A DNA stretch of 54,008 nucleotides, taken from Thermovirga sp. GTDB lineage: Bacteria > Synergistota > Synergistia > Synergistales > Thermovirgaceae. Where the stretch lies: contig JAAYIZ010000209.1 of assembly GCA_012523215.1 (NCBI GenBank), forward strand, positions 1 through 54,008, given 5' to 3'. Both the position numbers and the translations under genes were made by a program. Positions within the stretch are counted from its first letter, which is position 1. Every line of letters starts with the position of its first letter. Below are positions 45,494 through 54,008 of this stretch, in pieces. The notes beneath the pieces are model-generated. The model was not told where the DNA came from and did no database searches. It worked only from the letters and a program-made list of their open reading frames with translations.

Positions 45494-46414
45494 ATGATAG
45501 CCGTTGTTGGATCCTTTGACGGTTTTCACCTTGGACACAGGAGGCTCTTCAAGACCGCGGAAAACCTTTCGCAAAATATTTCCGATTCCTGGTGCGTGGT
45601 GACCTTTTTCCCCCATCCCCAGTCCGTTTTGGACCGCAAAGCTTTTTTGCCCCTTTTCACCGAGCCGGAAAAGGACATCCTCGGGAAATGCCTGGGCATA
45701 CCGGAAATAGTCAGGTTGCATTTTTCCAAAGATTTGGCGGAGATGGAGCCCGATGATTTTCTTGGATTCCTGGAGGACAACCTTTTCATCAGGGGACTTG
45801 TCGTGGGAGAGGATTTCCGTTTCGGCAGGAATCGGCGCGGCGACGCGGTACTCCTGAGAGAACTCGCCTCCAGGCGAGGTTGGAAGGTCGAGGTCGTTCC
45901 TCATCTTGCCACCCCTTCCGGGAGGAAGATTGGAAGCAGGCTCATCAGGGAGCGCGTTATCAAGGGAGATTTGGCCGATGCCTCAACGGACCTTGGCCAT
46001 CCCTTCATGATCAGGGGCGTCGTCGTTCACGGCGATGGAAGAGGCAGGACGATCGGTTTCCCGACGATAAATCTTTCACTCCCCGGCATTAAATTGATGC
46101 CCGCCAGGGGCGTTTACGCTGGAGGGGTTGCCTTCGGTTCCGATGCTCTCCCAGCGGCGGTCAACATCGGGTTGAACCCGACCTTCCCCGGCGTGGGGGA
46201 GCTCAGGTGCGAGGCTTACATCCCCGGCTTCAGGGGTGAACTATACGGGAAAGAGGTTTCGCTTTTCTTTTTCAGGAGGCTCAGGAGGGAAAAAGCTTTT
46301 CCCGCCGTTTCCCTGCTGGTGGAGCAGATGAAGACCGACGTGAGAAGCACCTTGGCGGAATGGGACGGAACGGGAGAAGAGACGAAGAGATTCATGTCCT
46401 GCTGCGGCCCCTGA
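45494..46414 (+). CDS. ribF: Bifunctional riboflavin kinase / FAD synthetase
   Basis: The 306-residue protein turns riboflavin into FMN and FAD. The N-terminal adenylyltransferase half has GSFDGFHLGHRRLF and GEDFRFGRNRRGD. The C-terminal kinase half has GDGRGRTIGFPTINL, a conserved Thr in GFPT, and LRREKAF near the end. It follows truB as in many bacteria and uses the product of ribD-ribE-ribBA-ribH elsewhere in this window. Confidence 0.94.
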   Translation: MIAVVGSFDGFHLGHRRLFKTAENLSQNISDSWCVVTFFPHPQSVLDRKAFLPLFTEPEKDILGKCLGIPEIVRLHFSKDLAEMEPDDFLGFLEDNLFIRGLVVGEDFRFGRNRRGDAVLLRELASRRGWKVEVVPHLATPSGRKIGSRLIRERVIKGDLADASTDLGHPFMIRGVVVHGDGRGRTIGFPTINLSLPGIKLMPARGVYAGGVAFGSDALPAAVNIGLNPTFPGVGELRCEAYIPGFRGELYGKEVSLFFFRRLRREKAFPAVSLLVEQMKTDVRSTLAEWDGTGEETKRFMSCCGP

Positions 46415-46424
46415 TCGGCGCAAG

Positions 46425-46450
46425 GGGATCATTGAAGTTGTAATGATCCC
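46425..46450. promoter_or_regulatory. Inverted repeat overlapping the tRNA-Arg promoter
   Basis: GGGATCATT (46425-46433) and AATGATCCC (46442-46450) form a perfect 9-bp inverted repeat around an 8-nt centre that contains most of the -35 box. It could be an operator, or the end structure of the truB-ribF mRNA. No T-run follows. Confidence 0.4.
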
Positions 46451-46460
46451 ATGGTAATAT
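46432..46460 (+). promoter_or_regulatory. Promoter of tRNA-Arg
   Basis: TTGAAG (46432-46437) and TAATAT (46455-46460) are exactly 17 nt apart. The RNA would start near 46467, 11 nt before the mature tRNA. Confidence 0.6.
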
Positions 46461-46477
46461 TACGAACGTTCAATGAC

Positions 46478-46553
46478 GGGCCTGTAGCTCAGAGGATAGA
46501 GCAACGGCCTCCTAAGCCGTAGGTCAGGCGTTCGAATCGCCTCAGGCCCGCCA
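46478..46553 (+). tRNA. tRNA-Arg, anticodon CCT
   Basis: A 76-nt cloverleaf: acceptor GGGCCTG paired with CAGGCCC, D arm with GCTC...GAGC, anticodon stem ACGGC/GCCGT with loop CTCCTAA (CCT at 46511-46513), T arm GGCG-TTCGAAT-CGCC, and encoded GCCA at the end. It reads AGG, which appears by eye to be the most used arginine codon in this window. Confidence 0.96.
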
Positions 46554-46570
46554 ACCGTGTTTCGTCCCGT

Positions 46571-46596
46571 AAGAGCAAGGATTAAGGCTCTTTTTT
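46571..46596 (+). terminator. Weak terminator after tRNA-Arg
   Basis: AAGAGC (46571-46576) pairs with GCTCTT (46587-46592) over a 10-nt loop, running into TTTTTT. It lies 17 nt after the tRNA end. Its position argues that pcm starts downstream of it. Confidence 0.5.
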
Positions 46597-46619
46597 CGAA
46601 AACCTTGATCGGTCTCGAG

Positions 46620-47267
46620 GTGGACTCCTTGGAGGACTGGGAAGCCAGAGCGGAAAGGATGGTCCTTTCCCAGATCGAGGTCAGGGGTATCAGGGACGAG
46701 AAGATCCTTGAAGCGTTCAGAAACGTCCCGCGCCACCTTTTCGTTCCCGAAAGGCTCAGGAAATGGGCTTTCGATGATAACCCCCTCCCTCTGGAAAATG
46801 GCCAGACCATATCACAACCCTATATGGTGGCCCTGATGACATCCCGGCTTGAGGTCGACGCCGGTATGAAGGTCCTTGAAATTGGCACTGGTTCGGGCTA
46901 CCAGGCGGCCATCCTCGCCTGGATGGGCGCGGAGGTTCATACCATTGAGCGGATCGCCTCAATGGCCAGGTCAGCCTCGCTTCTCCTGGACGAACTCGGC
47001 TACCAGGTCAAGGTTTATCACAGGGATGGGAAGCTCGGACTGCCCGAGGAAGCCCCTTTTGACCGTGTCATCGTGACGGCGGTCGCCACCTCCGTGCCTT
47101 CGGCCTTGATGGAGCAAACGGCCCGGAACGCAAGGATCGTCATTCCCGTGATTGTCCCCGGCGGAACGGAAAGGCTCCTGACCAGGGTCAAGGAAGGCGG
47201 TCGTTACAGGGATGAATGGGGGGAGTACTGCCGTTTTGTGTCCCTCCTGGAGGGCACCGTTGAATAA
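46620..47267 (+). CDS. pcm: Protein-L-isoaspartate O-methyltransferase
   Basis: The enzyme methylates isoaspartyl residues in damaged proteins, using S-adenosylmethionine. It shows RMVLSQIEVRGIRDEKILEAF split by the usual start region, NVPRHLFVPE, GQTISQPYMVALM, the SAM motif VLEIGTGSGYQAAILA and FDRVIVTAVA. The frame is open back to a GTG at 46557, but that would put the start 3 nt after the tRNA and before a terminator hairpin. GTG 46620 gives 215 residues, close to the family length; TTG 46605 is another option. Confidence 0.85.
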   Translation: MDSLEDWEARAERMVLSQIEVRGIRDEKILEAFRNVPRHLFVPERLRKWAFDDNPLPLENGQTISQPYMVALMTSRLEVDAGMKVLEIGTGSGYQAAILAWMGAEVHTIERIASMARSASLLLDELGYQVKVYHRDGKLGLPEEAPFDRVIVTAVATSVPSALMEQTARNARIVIPVIVPGGTERLLTRVKEGGRYRDEWGEYCRFVSLLEGTVE

Positions 47268-47296
47268 AACCACGATCTCCCGAGAAGGCGCAGACG

Positions 47297-47803
47297 ATGA
47301 AAATCAAACCTCGAACATTCGCCGCGACTATATTTTCTCTTTTTCTGTTCATGACCTGTACACCCGTCTCGATCCTGGAAATTTCCGATGGCAAAGCAGT
47401 GTTGCATTCAAGTCCCATACCGGTGGGGTATTCTTTCACCACGAGGTACATCCACTCCGTTGAAAGAACCCCCGTTGAAGACGATTACAGGGTAGTGGGG
47501 GGAAAGATCTGGGCCTGGGAAGAGCGAGTGGTCTCGCAGAACGCCGGCCTTCCTATCGTAATTCCCAGAAACGGCAAGTTGATCGTGGACGGACAGTGGT
47601 TCCGATTCCGGGGTGGAAGAAGCGCTTGGGAAAGATTTTACTACAGGGTAGGCGACGAAAAGTTCGGCAGGAACATCCTCATTCTCCCCGGGAGGTTACA
47701 GGTGATCCATGAACTTTTCAGGATTTACCCATCCAGAAGATTGGATTTCTCCGTAGGTGTCAGGCCTTTTTGGGAGGCCCTTTCCAAAGCACGGCATCTG
47801 TGA
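47297..47803 (+). CDS. DUF1850 protein, partner of the TRAP permease
   Basis: The 168-residue protein has an N-terminal hydrophobic signal ending near FMTC, perhaps a poor lipobox, and the motif YIHSVERTPVEDDYRV, which I recognise from DUF1850 proteins encoded beside TAXI-type TRAP permeases. Its role is unknown; a periplasmic or membrane-attached accessory part of the transporter is likely. The permease gene starts 96 nt downstream. Confidence 0.75.
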   Translation: MKIKPRTFAATIFSLFLFMTCTPVSILEISDGKAVLHSSPIPVGYSFTTRYIHSVERTPVEDDYRVVGGKIWAWEERVVSQNAGLPIVIPRNGKLIVDGQWFRFRGGRSAWERFYYRVGDEKFGRNILILPGRLQVIHELFRIYPSRRLDFSVGVRPFWEALSKARHL

Positions 47804-47818
47804 CGTATCGTGAGGGTG

Positions 47819-47827
47819 TGGTAGAAT
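47819..47827 (+). promoter_or_regulatory. Candidate extended -10 promoter of the TRAP permease
   Basis: TGGTAGAAT gives an extended -10 (TGn-TAGAAT). The -35 region is weak. It would produce a leader of about 65 nt with a small hairpin (GGCTTC at 47862-47867 with GAAGCC at 47872-47877) just before the ribosome site. Confidence 0.35.
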
Positions 47828-47899
47828 CGACCTGATTCGCAGCAATTTCACCCCTTAAAGAGGCTTCCACAGAAGCCGACAGGACAGGGAGGGTTTTTT

Positions 47900-49885
47900 T
47901 TGACCGACAAGACCGATGAAATCGACCTCGGCAAGGCGGACAACACCGAGGCGGAACAGGAGCAGATCGACCTTGATGAACTAAGAAGGCGTTTCGACAC
48001 CGAGGCGAGGACCAGGACCCTCTCGGGATGGGAGGCGAAACTGGTCCTTTTGGCGGCCGTTGTCCTCTCCCTCTTCCATTTCTATACCTCCGGGTTCGGC
48101 CTCATGCTAGCCATCAAGCAAAGGGCTGTTCACCTGGCCCTGGTTCTTTTCATGGTCTACATGCTCTACCCTGTTTCGGGCAAAGCACGCAAGGATGCCG
48201 TTCCCTGGTACGATTTTGTCCTGGGCGGGGTGGCCGCTTACGTGGTCTTTTACCATGTGATCTTTTTCAATGAGATCGTGATGAGGGCTGGTCTTCCGAC
48301 GACCATGGATATTACCGCGGGATTACTGGGTATCCTCCTTTTGTTGGAAGCCACCAGGAGGGTATCCAACCCCGTGTTGCCCGGGATCGCCATATTTTTT
48401 CTTTTTTATTGTTACTTCGGAAGGCATTTCCCCTCGCTTTTCGCCCACAGGGGTTTCAATATAACCAGGATCATCAATCACATGTACATGGGGACCGAAG
48501 GAGTGTTTGGAACTCCCCTGGGGGTATCCTCGACCTTTGTCTTCATGTTCATCCTTTTCGGGTCCTTCCTGGAACAAACCGGTATGGGGCGTTTTATCAT
48601 CGACCTTTCCATAGCCCTTGCCGGGGGTTCCACCGGGGGACCGGCGAAGGTGGCCGTATTGAGTTCGGGACTGCTGGGGACCATTTCGGGGTCGTCGGTG
48701 GCCAATGTCTGCACCACGGGGATGTTCACCATCCCTCTCATGAAAAGCGTCGGCTATGAACCCTATTTTGCCGGGGCCGTAGAGGCAGTGGCTTCCACGG
48801 GGGGTCAGATCATGCCTCCCGTCATGGGCGCTGCGGCGTTCATCATGGCGGAGTTCCTGGGTATACCCTATATCCAGGTGGCCCTCGCCGCCGTTGTTCC
48901 GGCCTTGCTTTATTACTTCGCGGTCATGGTACAGGTGCACATCGAAGCGACCAGGCTGGGCCTCAGAGGGCTTCCCCGGGAAAAACTGCCCAAGATAATT
49001 CCGTTGATGAAGAAGAAAGGGCATCTCCTGATCCCCCTGGGCGCGATAATCTACTTCCTTCTTGCCGGTTACACTCCTTTGAAGGCGGCCTACTACGGCA
49101 TCCTGGCCACCCTGGTCGTGTCCTTCCTGAACAGGGAGACCAGGGTTACCTTCACAAAATTCGTCGAAGCCCTGGATTCGGGGGCCAGGGGCGCCCTCGG
49201 AGTGGCCTGTGCCTGCGGAACCGTGGGGATAGTGGTGGGGACCGCCACCCTGACAGGGTTGGGGCTCCGCATCGCCAGCGCCATCATCACCCTCTCCGGC
49301 GGGATCCTGATCGTATCGCTGCTGTTGACCATGGTGGCCTGCATTCTGCTCGGCGCCGGCCTCCCTACGACGGCCAACTTCATCGTCACCAGCACGATGG
49401 CCGCTCCCGCCTTGCTGCAGTTGGGTGTGGCGCCCATGGCGGCCTACATGTTCGTGCTTTACTTCGGCATCGCCGCGGATTTAAGCCCACCGGTGGCCCT
49501 GGCCGCCTACGCCGGGGCGGGCATTGCCGGGGCGGACCCCATGAGGACGGGTTGGGTCGCCATCAAGCTGGCCCTGGCGGGTTTCTTGGTGCCCTATATC
49601 TATGTCTACAACCCCATGCTCGTTTTGGTCGACTTTGAGGCCCTCCCGTTCATTATGTCCATAGGGACGGCGTTGCTGGGCGTGTTCCTCCTGGGGATGG
49701 GCACCATAGGCTTTTACAAGACCAGGATGCCCCTGTGGGTCAGGATCTTGGCCCTGGCCGGAGCCCTGGGTCTCCTGGTACCGGGCATGAGATCGGACTC
49801 CATCGGCTTGGCCGTGCTCCTCTTCGTGCATTTCTTCCAGGCCGCTCGATTCAAAAAAGAGGCGGCGGCTACGGAAACAACCTAG
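47900..49885 (+). CDS. TRAP transporter fused permease, TAXI type
   Basis: The 661-residue membrane protein joins the small (DctQ-like, four helices, about 40-185) and large (DctM-like, twelve helices) subunits, the usual form in TAXI TRAP systems. Family parts are [36 protein letters not shown] and [20 protein letters not shown]. It imports organic acids with a sodium or proton gradient. A periplasmic TAXI receptor is needed for function, but none is encoded next to it. The TTG start follows GGGAGGG. Confidence 0.92.
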   Translation: MTDKTDEIDLGKADNTEAEQEQIDLDELRRRFDTEARTRTLSGWEAKLVLLAAVVLSLFHFYTSGFGLMLAIKQRAVHLALVLFMVYMLYPVSGKARKDAVPWYDFVLGGVAAYVVFYHVIFFNEIVMRAGLPTTMDITAGLLGILLLLEATRRVSNPVLPGIAIFFLFYCYFGRHFPSLFAHRGFNITRIINHMYMGTEGVFGTPLGVSSTFVFMFILFGSFLEQTGMGRFIIDLSIALAGGSTGGPAKVAVLSSGLLGTISGSSVANVCTTGMFTIPLMKSVGYEPYFAGAVEAVASTGGQIMPPVMGAAAFIMAEFLGIPYIQVALAAVVPALLYYFAVMVQVHIEATRLGLRGLPREKLPKIIPLMKKKGHLLIPLGAIIYFLLAGYTPLKAAYYGILATLVVSFLNRETRVTFTKFVEALDSGARGALGVACACGTVGIVVGTATLTGLGLRIASAIITLSGGILIVSLLLTMVACILLGAGLPTTANFIVTSTMAAPALLQLGVAPMAAYMFVLYFGIAADLSPPVALAAYAGAGIAGADPMRTGWVAIKLALAGFLVPYIYVYNPMLVLVDFEALPFIMSIGTALLGVFLLGMGTIGFYKTRMPLWVRILALAGALGLLVPGMRSDSIGLAVLLFVHFFQAARFKKEAAATETT

Positions 49886-49989
49886 GGCCAGCCTGGTCAC
49901 CCGCCATCCTGGCCAAAGTATCCCTGAACCAGGAAGGTCGCCAGGTCATGCCGGCGGCCTTTTTGAATAAAGAAGGAGGCGTCCAGCGC

Positions 49990-52797
49990 GTGTCGACCGA
50001 TTACAAGAATACCTTGAACCTCCCCGATACATCTTTCCCCATGCGGGCTAACCTGGTCAAGAGGGAACCTGGCATCATTTCTTTCTGGGAAGAGAAGGGG
50101 ATTTACAAAAAACTGATGGCCGAGAGGGAAGGGGCAAAAAAGTTCGTCCTTCACGATGGGCCCCCCTACGCCAACGGGGACATCCATATCGGGACGGCTT
50201 TCAATAAGATCCTTAAGGATCTTGTCCCAAAATACAAATGGATGAAGGGTTTTCAGTCTCCCTACGTTCCGGGTTGGGACACCCACGGTCTGCCCATCGA
50301 GCTCAGGGTCCTCAAGGAGATCGGCCGGTCGAAGGAGACCATCGACCCCGTTGAATTAAGGAAGCAATGCATGGCTTACGCCGAGAAGTATATCGATATC
50401 CAGAGGTCGGAGTTCAAGAGGCTCGGGGTGCTTGGAGACTGGGAGAATCCCTACATCACCTTCAAGCCGGAGTACGAGGCGGCCCAGATCGGCGTCTTCG
50501 CCGACATGGTGGAAAAGGGCCTTGTGTACAAGGGCCGGAAACCCGTTTTCTGGTGCATAGATTGCCAGACGGCCCTCGCCGCGGCTGAGATAGAGTACGA
50601 AGACGAAACCTCGCCATCGGTCTACGTGGCCTACCCGCTGGTAACCTCGGGCAACAGCGCGGTGGAGGAGGCCATAGGCGGAAGGGAGGCCTATGTCATC
50701 GTCTGGACCACTACGCCCTGGACACTCCCTGCAAGCCTCGCCGTGGCGATCCATCCCGATTACGATTACTCTCTCGTGCCCGCCCCCGATGGCAAGGTCT
50801 ACATCTTGGCCCAGGCGCTCAGGAAGAAGGTTTCATCCGTGACCGGCCTCGAGTTCGGGGAACCGCTCATCACCGTCAAGGGGCGAGATCTCGCCAAGGC
50901 CCGCGCCCTGCACCCCTTCTACGACGACAGGGATATCATTTTCGCCCTCGCCGATTATGTTGGCCTCGACCAGGGGACCGGCTGCGTCCATACGGCCCCC
51001 GGTCACGGAGCGGAGGACTTCGAGACGGGCATCCGATATGGCCTTGACATACTCAACCCCGTCGATGACAAGGGCTTCTTCCTGCCCGATACGGAACTCG
51101 TGGGAGGCCTCTCCCTTGACGAGGGCTCCGAAAAGGTCCTGGCCGTCCTTCGGGAGAGGGGCCGACTTCTCGGCAGCGGCAGGATGACCCACTCATACCC
51201 TCATTGCTGGAGGTGCAAGAAGCCCGTCATTTTCAGGGCTACCGATCAGTGGTTCGTCGCGGTCAATGCTTTCAAGGATAATACCCTCGATCAGATCGAC
51301 CAGGTCAAGTGGATACCCGAATGGGGCAAGGAAAGGATCGCCAACATGGTCAAGGAGCGATCCGACTGGTGCATCAGTCGACAGAGAATCTGGGGAGTCC
51401 CCATACCCGCTTTCTATTGCGAGGGATGCAAGGGTGTAGTGGCTGATCCCACGAGGATCAGGAAGGTCCAGGACCTTTTCCGCATCAAGGGTTCCAACAG
51501 CTGGTGGCGCCTTTCCCCGGAAGAGATCCTCGGAGAACTGGCGTTTTGCCCCCATTGTGAGAGCCGTCAACTCAGGAAAGAGACGGATATAATGGACGTC
51601 TGGTTTGATTCCGGCTGCAGCCACGCGGCGGTGCTGGCCACCCGTAAGGACCTCAAGTGGCCCGCCGACCTCTACCTCGAGGGGAGCGACCAGCACAGGG
51701 GTTATTTCCAGACCTCTCTCCTGACCTCGGTGGCGACGAGAGGCAGGGCTCCCTACGATATGGTCCTCACCCACGGTTTCATCGTCGATGGCGAGGGAAG
51801 GAAGATGTCCAAATCCCTGGGAAACGTCATCGCTCCCCAGGAGATAATCGATAAGTACGGCGCCGATATCCTGCGCCTTTGGGTAGCTTCCACCGATTAC
51901 AGGAACGATATAAGGATATCGGACCAGATACTGTCCAACCTCGTGGAGTCCTACCGAAGGATCAGGAACACCGCCCGCTTCCTACTGGGCAACCTCAATG
52001 ACTTCGATCCGGGTAAGGATAGGGTGCCCTTCACGAAGATGCCTGAACTCGAGCGCTGGATCCTTTCCGGGACGCAGCGGCTGATAAGGAAAGCGACGAA
52101 GGGCTTCGACGAGTTCGAATTTCACGCCCCCGCCTATATGATCCATCATTTCTGCGTCAACGATTTGAGCGCCCTCTACCTGGATGTCCGAAAGGACCGG
52201 CTTTACGCGGAGGATCGTGACGGACGGGCGCGGAGAAGCTGCCAGACTGCCCTATGGATCATCCTTCGCGCCTTGATGGAGATGCTGTCCCCGGTGCTGA
52301 GCTTCACCTCGGAGGAGGTATGGCAGGAAATGAGAAACTTGGACCCCTCCCTCCCCGAGAGTGTTTTTCTTTCCCATTGGCCCGCCGTGGACGAATCACT
52401 CCTCGACGAAGAACTGGACCGCCGCTGGGAGAAGATTCTCGATCAAAGGGGGGTCATATCGAGAGCCCTCGAATCGGCAAGGTCGTCCGGTATCATTGGT
52501 CATTCGCTCGATGCCCGGGTGGAGGTGCTAAAGGGCAAAACCGGGGAGGATCCGATGGTGCTTCTGCCGGAGGATGAGTGGACTACCCTGTCGATAGTGT
52601 CCTCGTTGCGCGTTGTGGAAGCCTTCGCAGAAGGCGGTTTCTCGTGGAAGGACCCCGAGACGGGCATGGAATTTAACATCAGAAAAGCTTCGGGAGAAAA
52701 GTGCCCAAGATGCTGGAGGTGGGCTCCGGAAGTATCGGAACAAGGGGTCTGCGACAGGTGCCGGGGTGTCCTCGGTCGGATGAACGACGCCGGTTAA
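49990..52797 (+). CDS. ileS: Isoleucyl-tRNA synthetase
   Basis: The 935-residue class I synthetase charges tRNA-Ile. It starts with the usual [19 protein letters not shown], has the HIGH motif in [17 protein letters not shown], the editing (CP1) domain in the middle with [12 protein letters not shown]-like [11 protein letters not shown], the KMSKS motif [10 protein letters not shown], and a C-terminal zinc finger [23 protein letters not shown] 49990 fits the conserved N-terminus and has GGAGG 10 nt upstream; ATG 49948 would add 14 residues. The frame upstream overlaps the permease. Confidence 0.95.
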   Translation: MSTDYKNTLNLPDTSFPMRANLVKREPGIISFWEEKGIYKKLMAEREGAKKFVLHDGPPYANGDIHIGTAFNKILKDLVPKYKWMKGFQSPYVPGWDTHGLPIELRVLKEIGRSKETIDPVELRKQCMAYAEKYIDIQRSEFKRLGVLGDWENPYITFKPEYEAAQIGVFADMVEKGLVYKGRKPVFWCIDCQTALAAAEIEYEDETSPSVYVAYPLVTSGNSAVEEAIGGREAYVIVWTTTPWTLPASLAVAIHPDYDYSLVPAPDGKVYILAQALRKKVSSVTGLEFGEPLITVKGRDLAKARALHPFYDDRDIIFALADYVGLDQGTGCVHTAPGHGAEDFETGIRYGLDILNPVDDKGFFLPDTELVGGLSLDEGSEKVLAVLRERGRLLGSGRMTHSYPHCWRCKKPVIFRATDQWFVAVNAFKDNTLDQIDQVKWIPEWGKERIANMVKERSDWCISRQRIWGVPIPAFYCEGCKGVVADPTRIRKVQDLFRIKGSNSWWRLSPEEILGELAFCPHCESRQLRKETDIMDVWFDSGCSHAAVLATRKDLKWPADLYLEGSDQHRGYFQTSLLTSVATRGRAPYDMVLTHGFIVDGEGRKMSKSLGNVIAPQEIIDKYGADILRLWVASTDYRNDIRISDQILSNLVESYRRIRNTARFLLGNLNDFDPGKDRVPFTKMPELERWILSGTQRLIRKATKGFDEFEFHAPAYMIHHFCVNDLSALYLDVRKDRLYAEDRDGRARRSCQTALWIILRALMEMLSPVLSFTSEEVWQEMRNLDPSLPESVFLSHWPAVDESLLDEELDRRWEKILDQRGVISRALESARSSGIIGHSLDARVEVLKGKTGEDPMVLLPEDEWTTLSIVSSLRVVEAFAEGGFSWKDPETGMEFNIRKASGEKCPRCWRWAPEVSEQGVCDRCRGVLGRMNDAG

Positions 52798-52821
52798 TCA
52801 AAGGAGCAGGGTGAAAGGGGC

Positions 52822-53759
52822 ATGGGAGAAGAAGAGATCCTTTCGCTGGTCGTAGGTGAGGACCTGGATGGCGAAAGGCTCGATGTCTTCTTGACATGGA
52901 AACTCGACAGGACGAGGTCCCAGGTCCAGGCTCTCATCAGGGACGGAAAGGTGCGGATCGAACAGGGCAAGAGGGCCCGATCCTCGCTGCTAGTTCGTAG
53001 TGGCATGGCCATCAGTGTATCCCTGGAACCACGGTCTGTTAAGGAAATCATACCGGAACCGGTGAACTTCGGGGTGGTCTGGGAGGATGAAGACATCCTG
53101 GTCGTGGACAAGCCTTCCGGCCTCATTGTCCACCCTTCTCCCGGTCATTGGAAGGGGACCCTGGTCCATGGACTGCTGCATAAATTCCCGGAGATAGCGG
53201 GATCGGGTGCCTCCGGTCGACCTGGAATAGTCCACCGGTTAGATGCGTCGACGTCGGGGCTGATGGTGGTTGCCCGTAACGACCGCTCCCTCGACATACT
53301 TGCCAGGGCTTTCCAGGAACGGCGGGTTAGAAAGGAGTACCTGGCCCTGGTGTGGGGTGTTCCCAAAATACCCCTTGGAAGAATAGACCTGCCTATCGGG
53401 AGAAACCCCAGGAACCGCTACAGGATGGCCATATCCTCCTCGGGGAAAAGCGCTGTCACCGACTACTCCGTGATCTGGAGCAGGAGGGGATTTTCCCTGG
53501 TCAGGTGTAGCCTTGTGACGGGAAGGACCCACCAGATCAGGGTTCACATGAGACACATAGGCTGTACCCTGTGGGGGATAAGCTTTATGCTCCCAGGATG
53601 AAAGCCCCCTTCGGCTTTGTCTGTATCTTTCTTCATTCTTGGGTACTTGGTTTTGACCATCCCAGGAGTGGGAAACCCCTGCTATTCAGGGCTTTTCTTC
53701 ACCGGGAGCTGAAGACTTTTCTTGGAGAAGTCTTGACCAAAGACGGGGAGAGATCATGA
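52822..53759 (+). pseudogene. RluA-family pseudouridine synthase with an apparent frameshift
   Basis: The gene encodes an S4 domain (about 1-65), then a RluA/RluD catalytic domain with HRLDASTSGLMVVARN (catalytic Asp) and LVTGRTHQIRVHMRHIG. The frame then runs into a TGA at 53599-53601 after residue 259. Reading -1 from the G5 run at 53573-53577 restores the family sequence (LWGDKLYAP..., FLHSWVLGFDHPRSGKPL) to 53759, a total of about 312 residues. One G is therefore missing relative to the expected gene. A sequencing error, real mutation or slippage are all possible. Confidence 0.8.
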
Positions 53760-54008
53760 GGGTACGGGCCCTGGAATAGACGACCTCCGAGATAGTCCCG
53801 GGGATGGGCCTCACGTTCTTCCGTCTCGTATAGTCCACTGCGACGGTCAGCGACTCGGAGGATCGGCTGTAAAAAGCCGCCAGGGACGATGCAAACTCGA
53901 GCGCGTCACCCGGAAGGGGCGTTTTACCCGGAAGCCTCAACACCACGTGGGCTCCGGGGGTATCCTTGGCGTGGAACCAGAGATCTTCCGGTGACGATAG
54001 GACGAAAG
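53686..54008 (-). CDS. NFACT-family protein (RqcH/FbpA type), C-terminal fragment
   Basis: The minus-strand frame is open from the window edge to a stop at 53686 and covers the last 106 residues. It has the NFACT-R pattern: DLWFHAKDTPGAHVVLRL, then VAVDYTRRKNVRPIPG and a closing segment VVYSRARTLMISP. Bacterial RqcH marks stalled 60S/50S-peptide complexes with alanine tails. Only its end is visible here. It converges on the RluA gene, overlapping the restored reading frame by 74 nt. Confidence 0.85.
   Translation of the reverse strand, partial: FVLSSPEDLWFHAKDTPGAHVVLRLPGKTPLPGDALEFASSLAAFYSRSSESLTVAVDYTRRKNVRPIPGTISEVVYSRARTLMISPRLWSRLLQEKSSAPGEEKP

Noticed and set aside
53677-53698. CCCTG/CAGGG hairpin with a T-rich tail near the end of the window
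   Set aside because: Only a 5-bp stem, and it lies in coding sequence of the restored RluA frame and at the RqcH end; may help termination but cannot be separated from chance.

Overview
This window looks like the chromosome of a GC-rich anaerobic bacterium with a diderm (two-membrane) envelope. The gene set suggests a peptide- or amino-acid-fermenting member of the Synergistota, but that placement is inference. The pointers are a four-subunit 2-oxoacid:ferredoxin oxidoreductase, a complete bacterial V/A-type ATPase operon, a fused TAXI-type TRAP permease with a DUF1850 partner, a selenocysteine tRNA, an IspD-IspF fusion, and a nucleoside-binding protein with an ordinary signal peptide rather than a lipobox. 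Genes are tightly packed, nearly all on the + strand, with many 1-50 nt overlaps and frequent GTG/TTG starts. I see no insertion sequence, prophage or CRISPR array, and no gene-free stretch longer than 300 bases.

Layout. 1-9420: tail of an S1-domain protein and a terminator, then def-fmt, a P-loop ATPase, the oxidoreductase genes korDABC, a NUDIX hydrolase, a Xer recombinase, purine and pyrimidine nucleoside phosphorylases and a SigH-like sigma factor. 9426-9570: selC, tRNA-Sec(TCA), with its own promoter. 9802-14571: BMP-type nucleoside ABC importer. 14587-16537 (minus strand): gpt and cysS. 16678-22962: a short uvrC, the riboflavin genes ribD-ribE-ribBA-ribH, and serS. 23044-24774: an unusual glycosyltransferase fusion. 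24779-33501: a CBS-domain gene overlapping the V-type ATPase operon (stalk subunit-I-K-E-C-F-A-B-D). 33578-38513: ybaB, recR, PIN-TRAM, ispDF, guaB. 38553-46414: promoter, leader hairpin-terminator, then rimP-nusA-ylxR-L7Ae-infB-ylxP-rbfA-nrnA-truB-ribF. 46432-54008: tRNA-Arg(CCT), pcm, DUF1850 and TRAP permease, ileS, a frameshifted RluA-type pseudouridine synthase, and the converging end of an NFACT (RqcH) gene.

How the genes work together. The importer, the two nucleoside phosphorylases and Gpt form an uptake-and-salvage route for nucleosides and bases. The Kor complex oxidises 2-oxoacids to acyl-CoA and reduced ferredoxin. The V-type ATPase couples ATP to ion transport, and its 72-residue ring subunit has residues compatible with sodium binding. 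The rimP-to-ribF block is a classic transcription/translation operon that appears to carry an attenuator in its leader.

The most unusual item is the 576-residue protein at 23044-24774. Its C-terminal half is a TagA/WecG-type (GT26) glycosyltransferase. Its N-terminal half can be aligned by eye with the membrane enzyme family of WecA/TagO/MraY, but all four catalytic motifs are disrupted. That suggests a catalytically dead polyprenyl-phosphate transferase acting as a lipid-binding membrane anchor for the next enzyme of the pathway.
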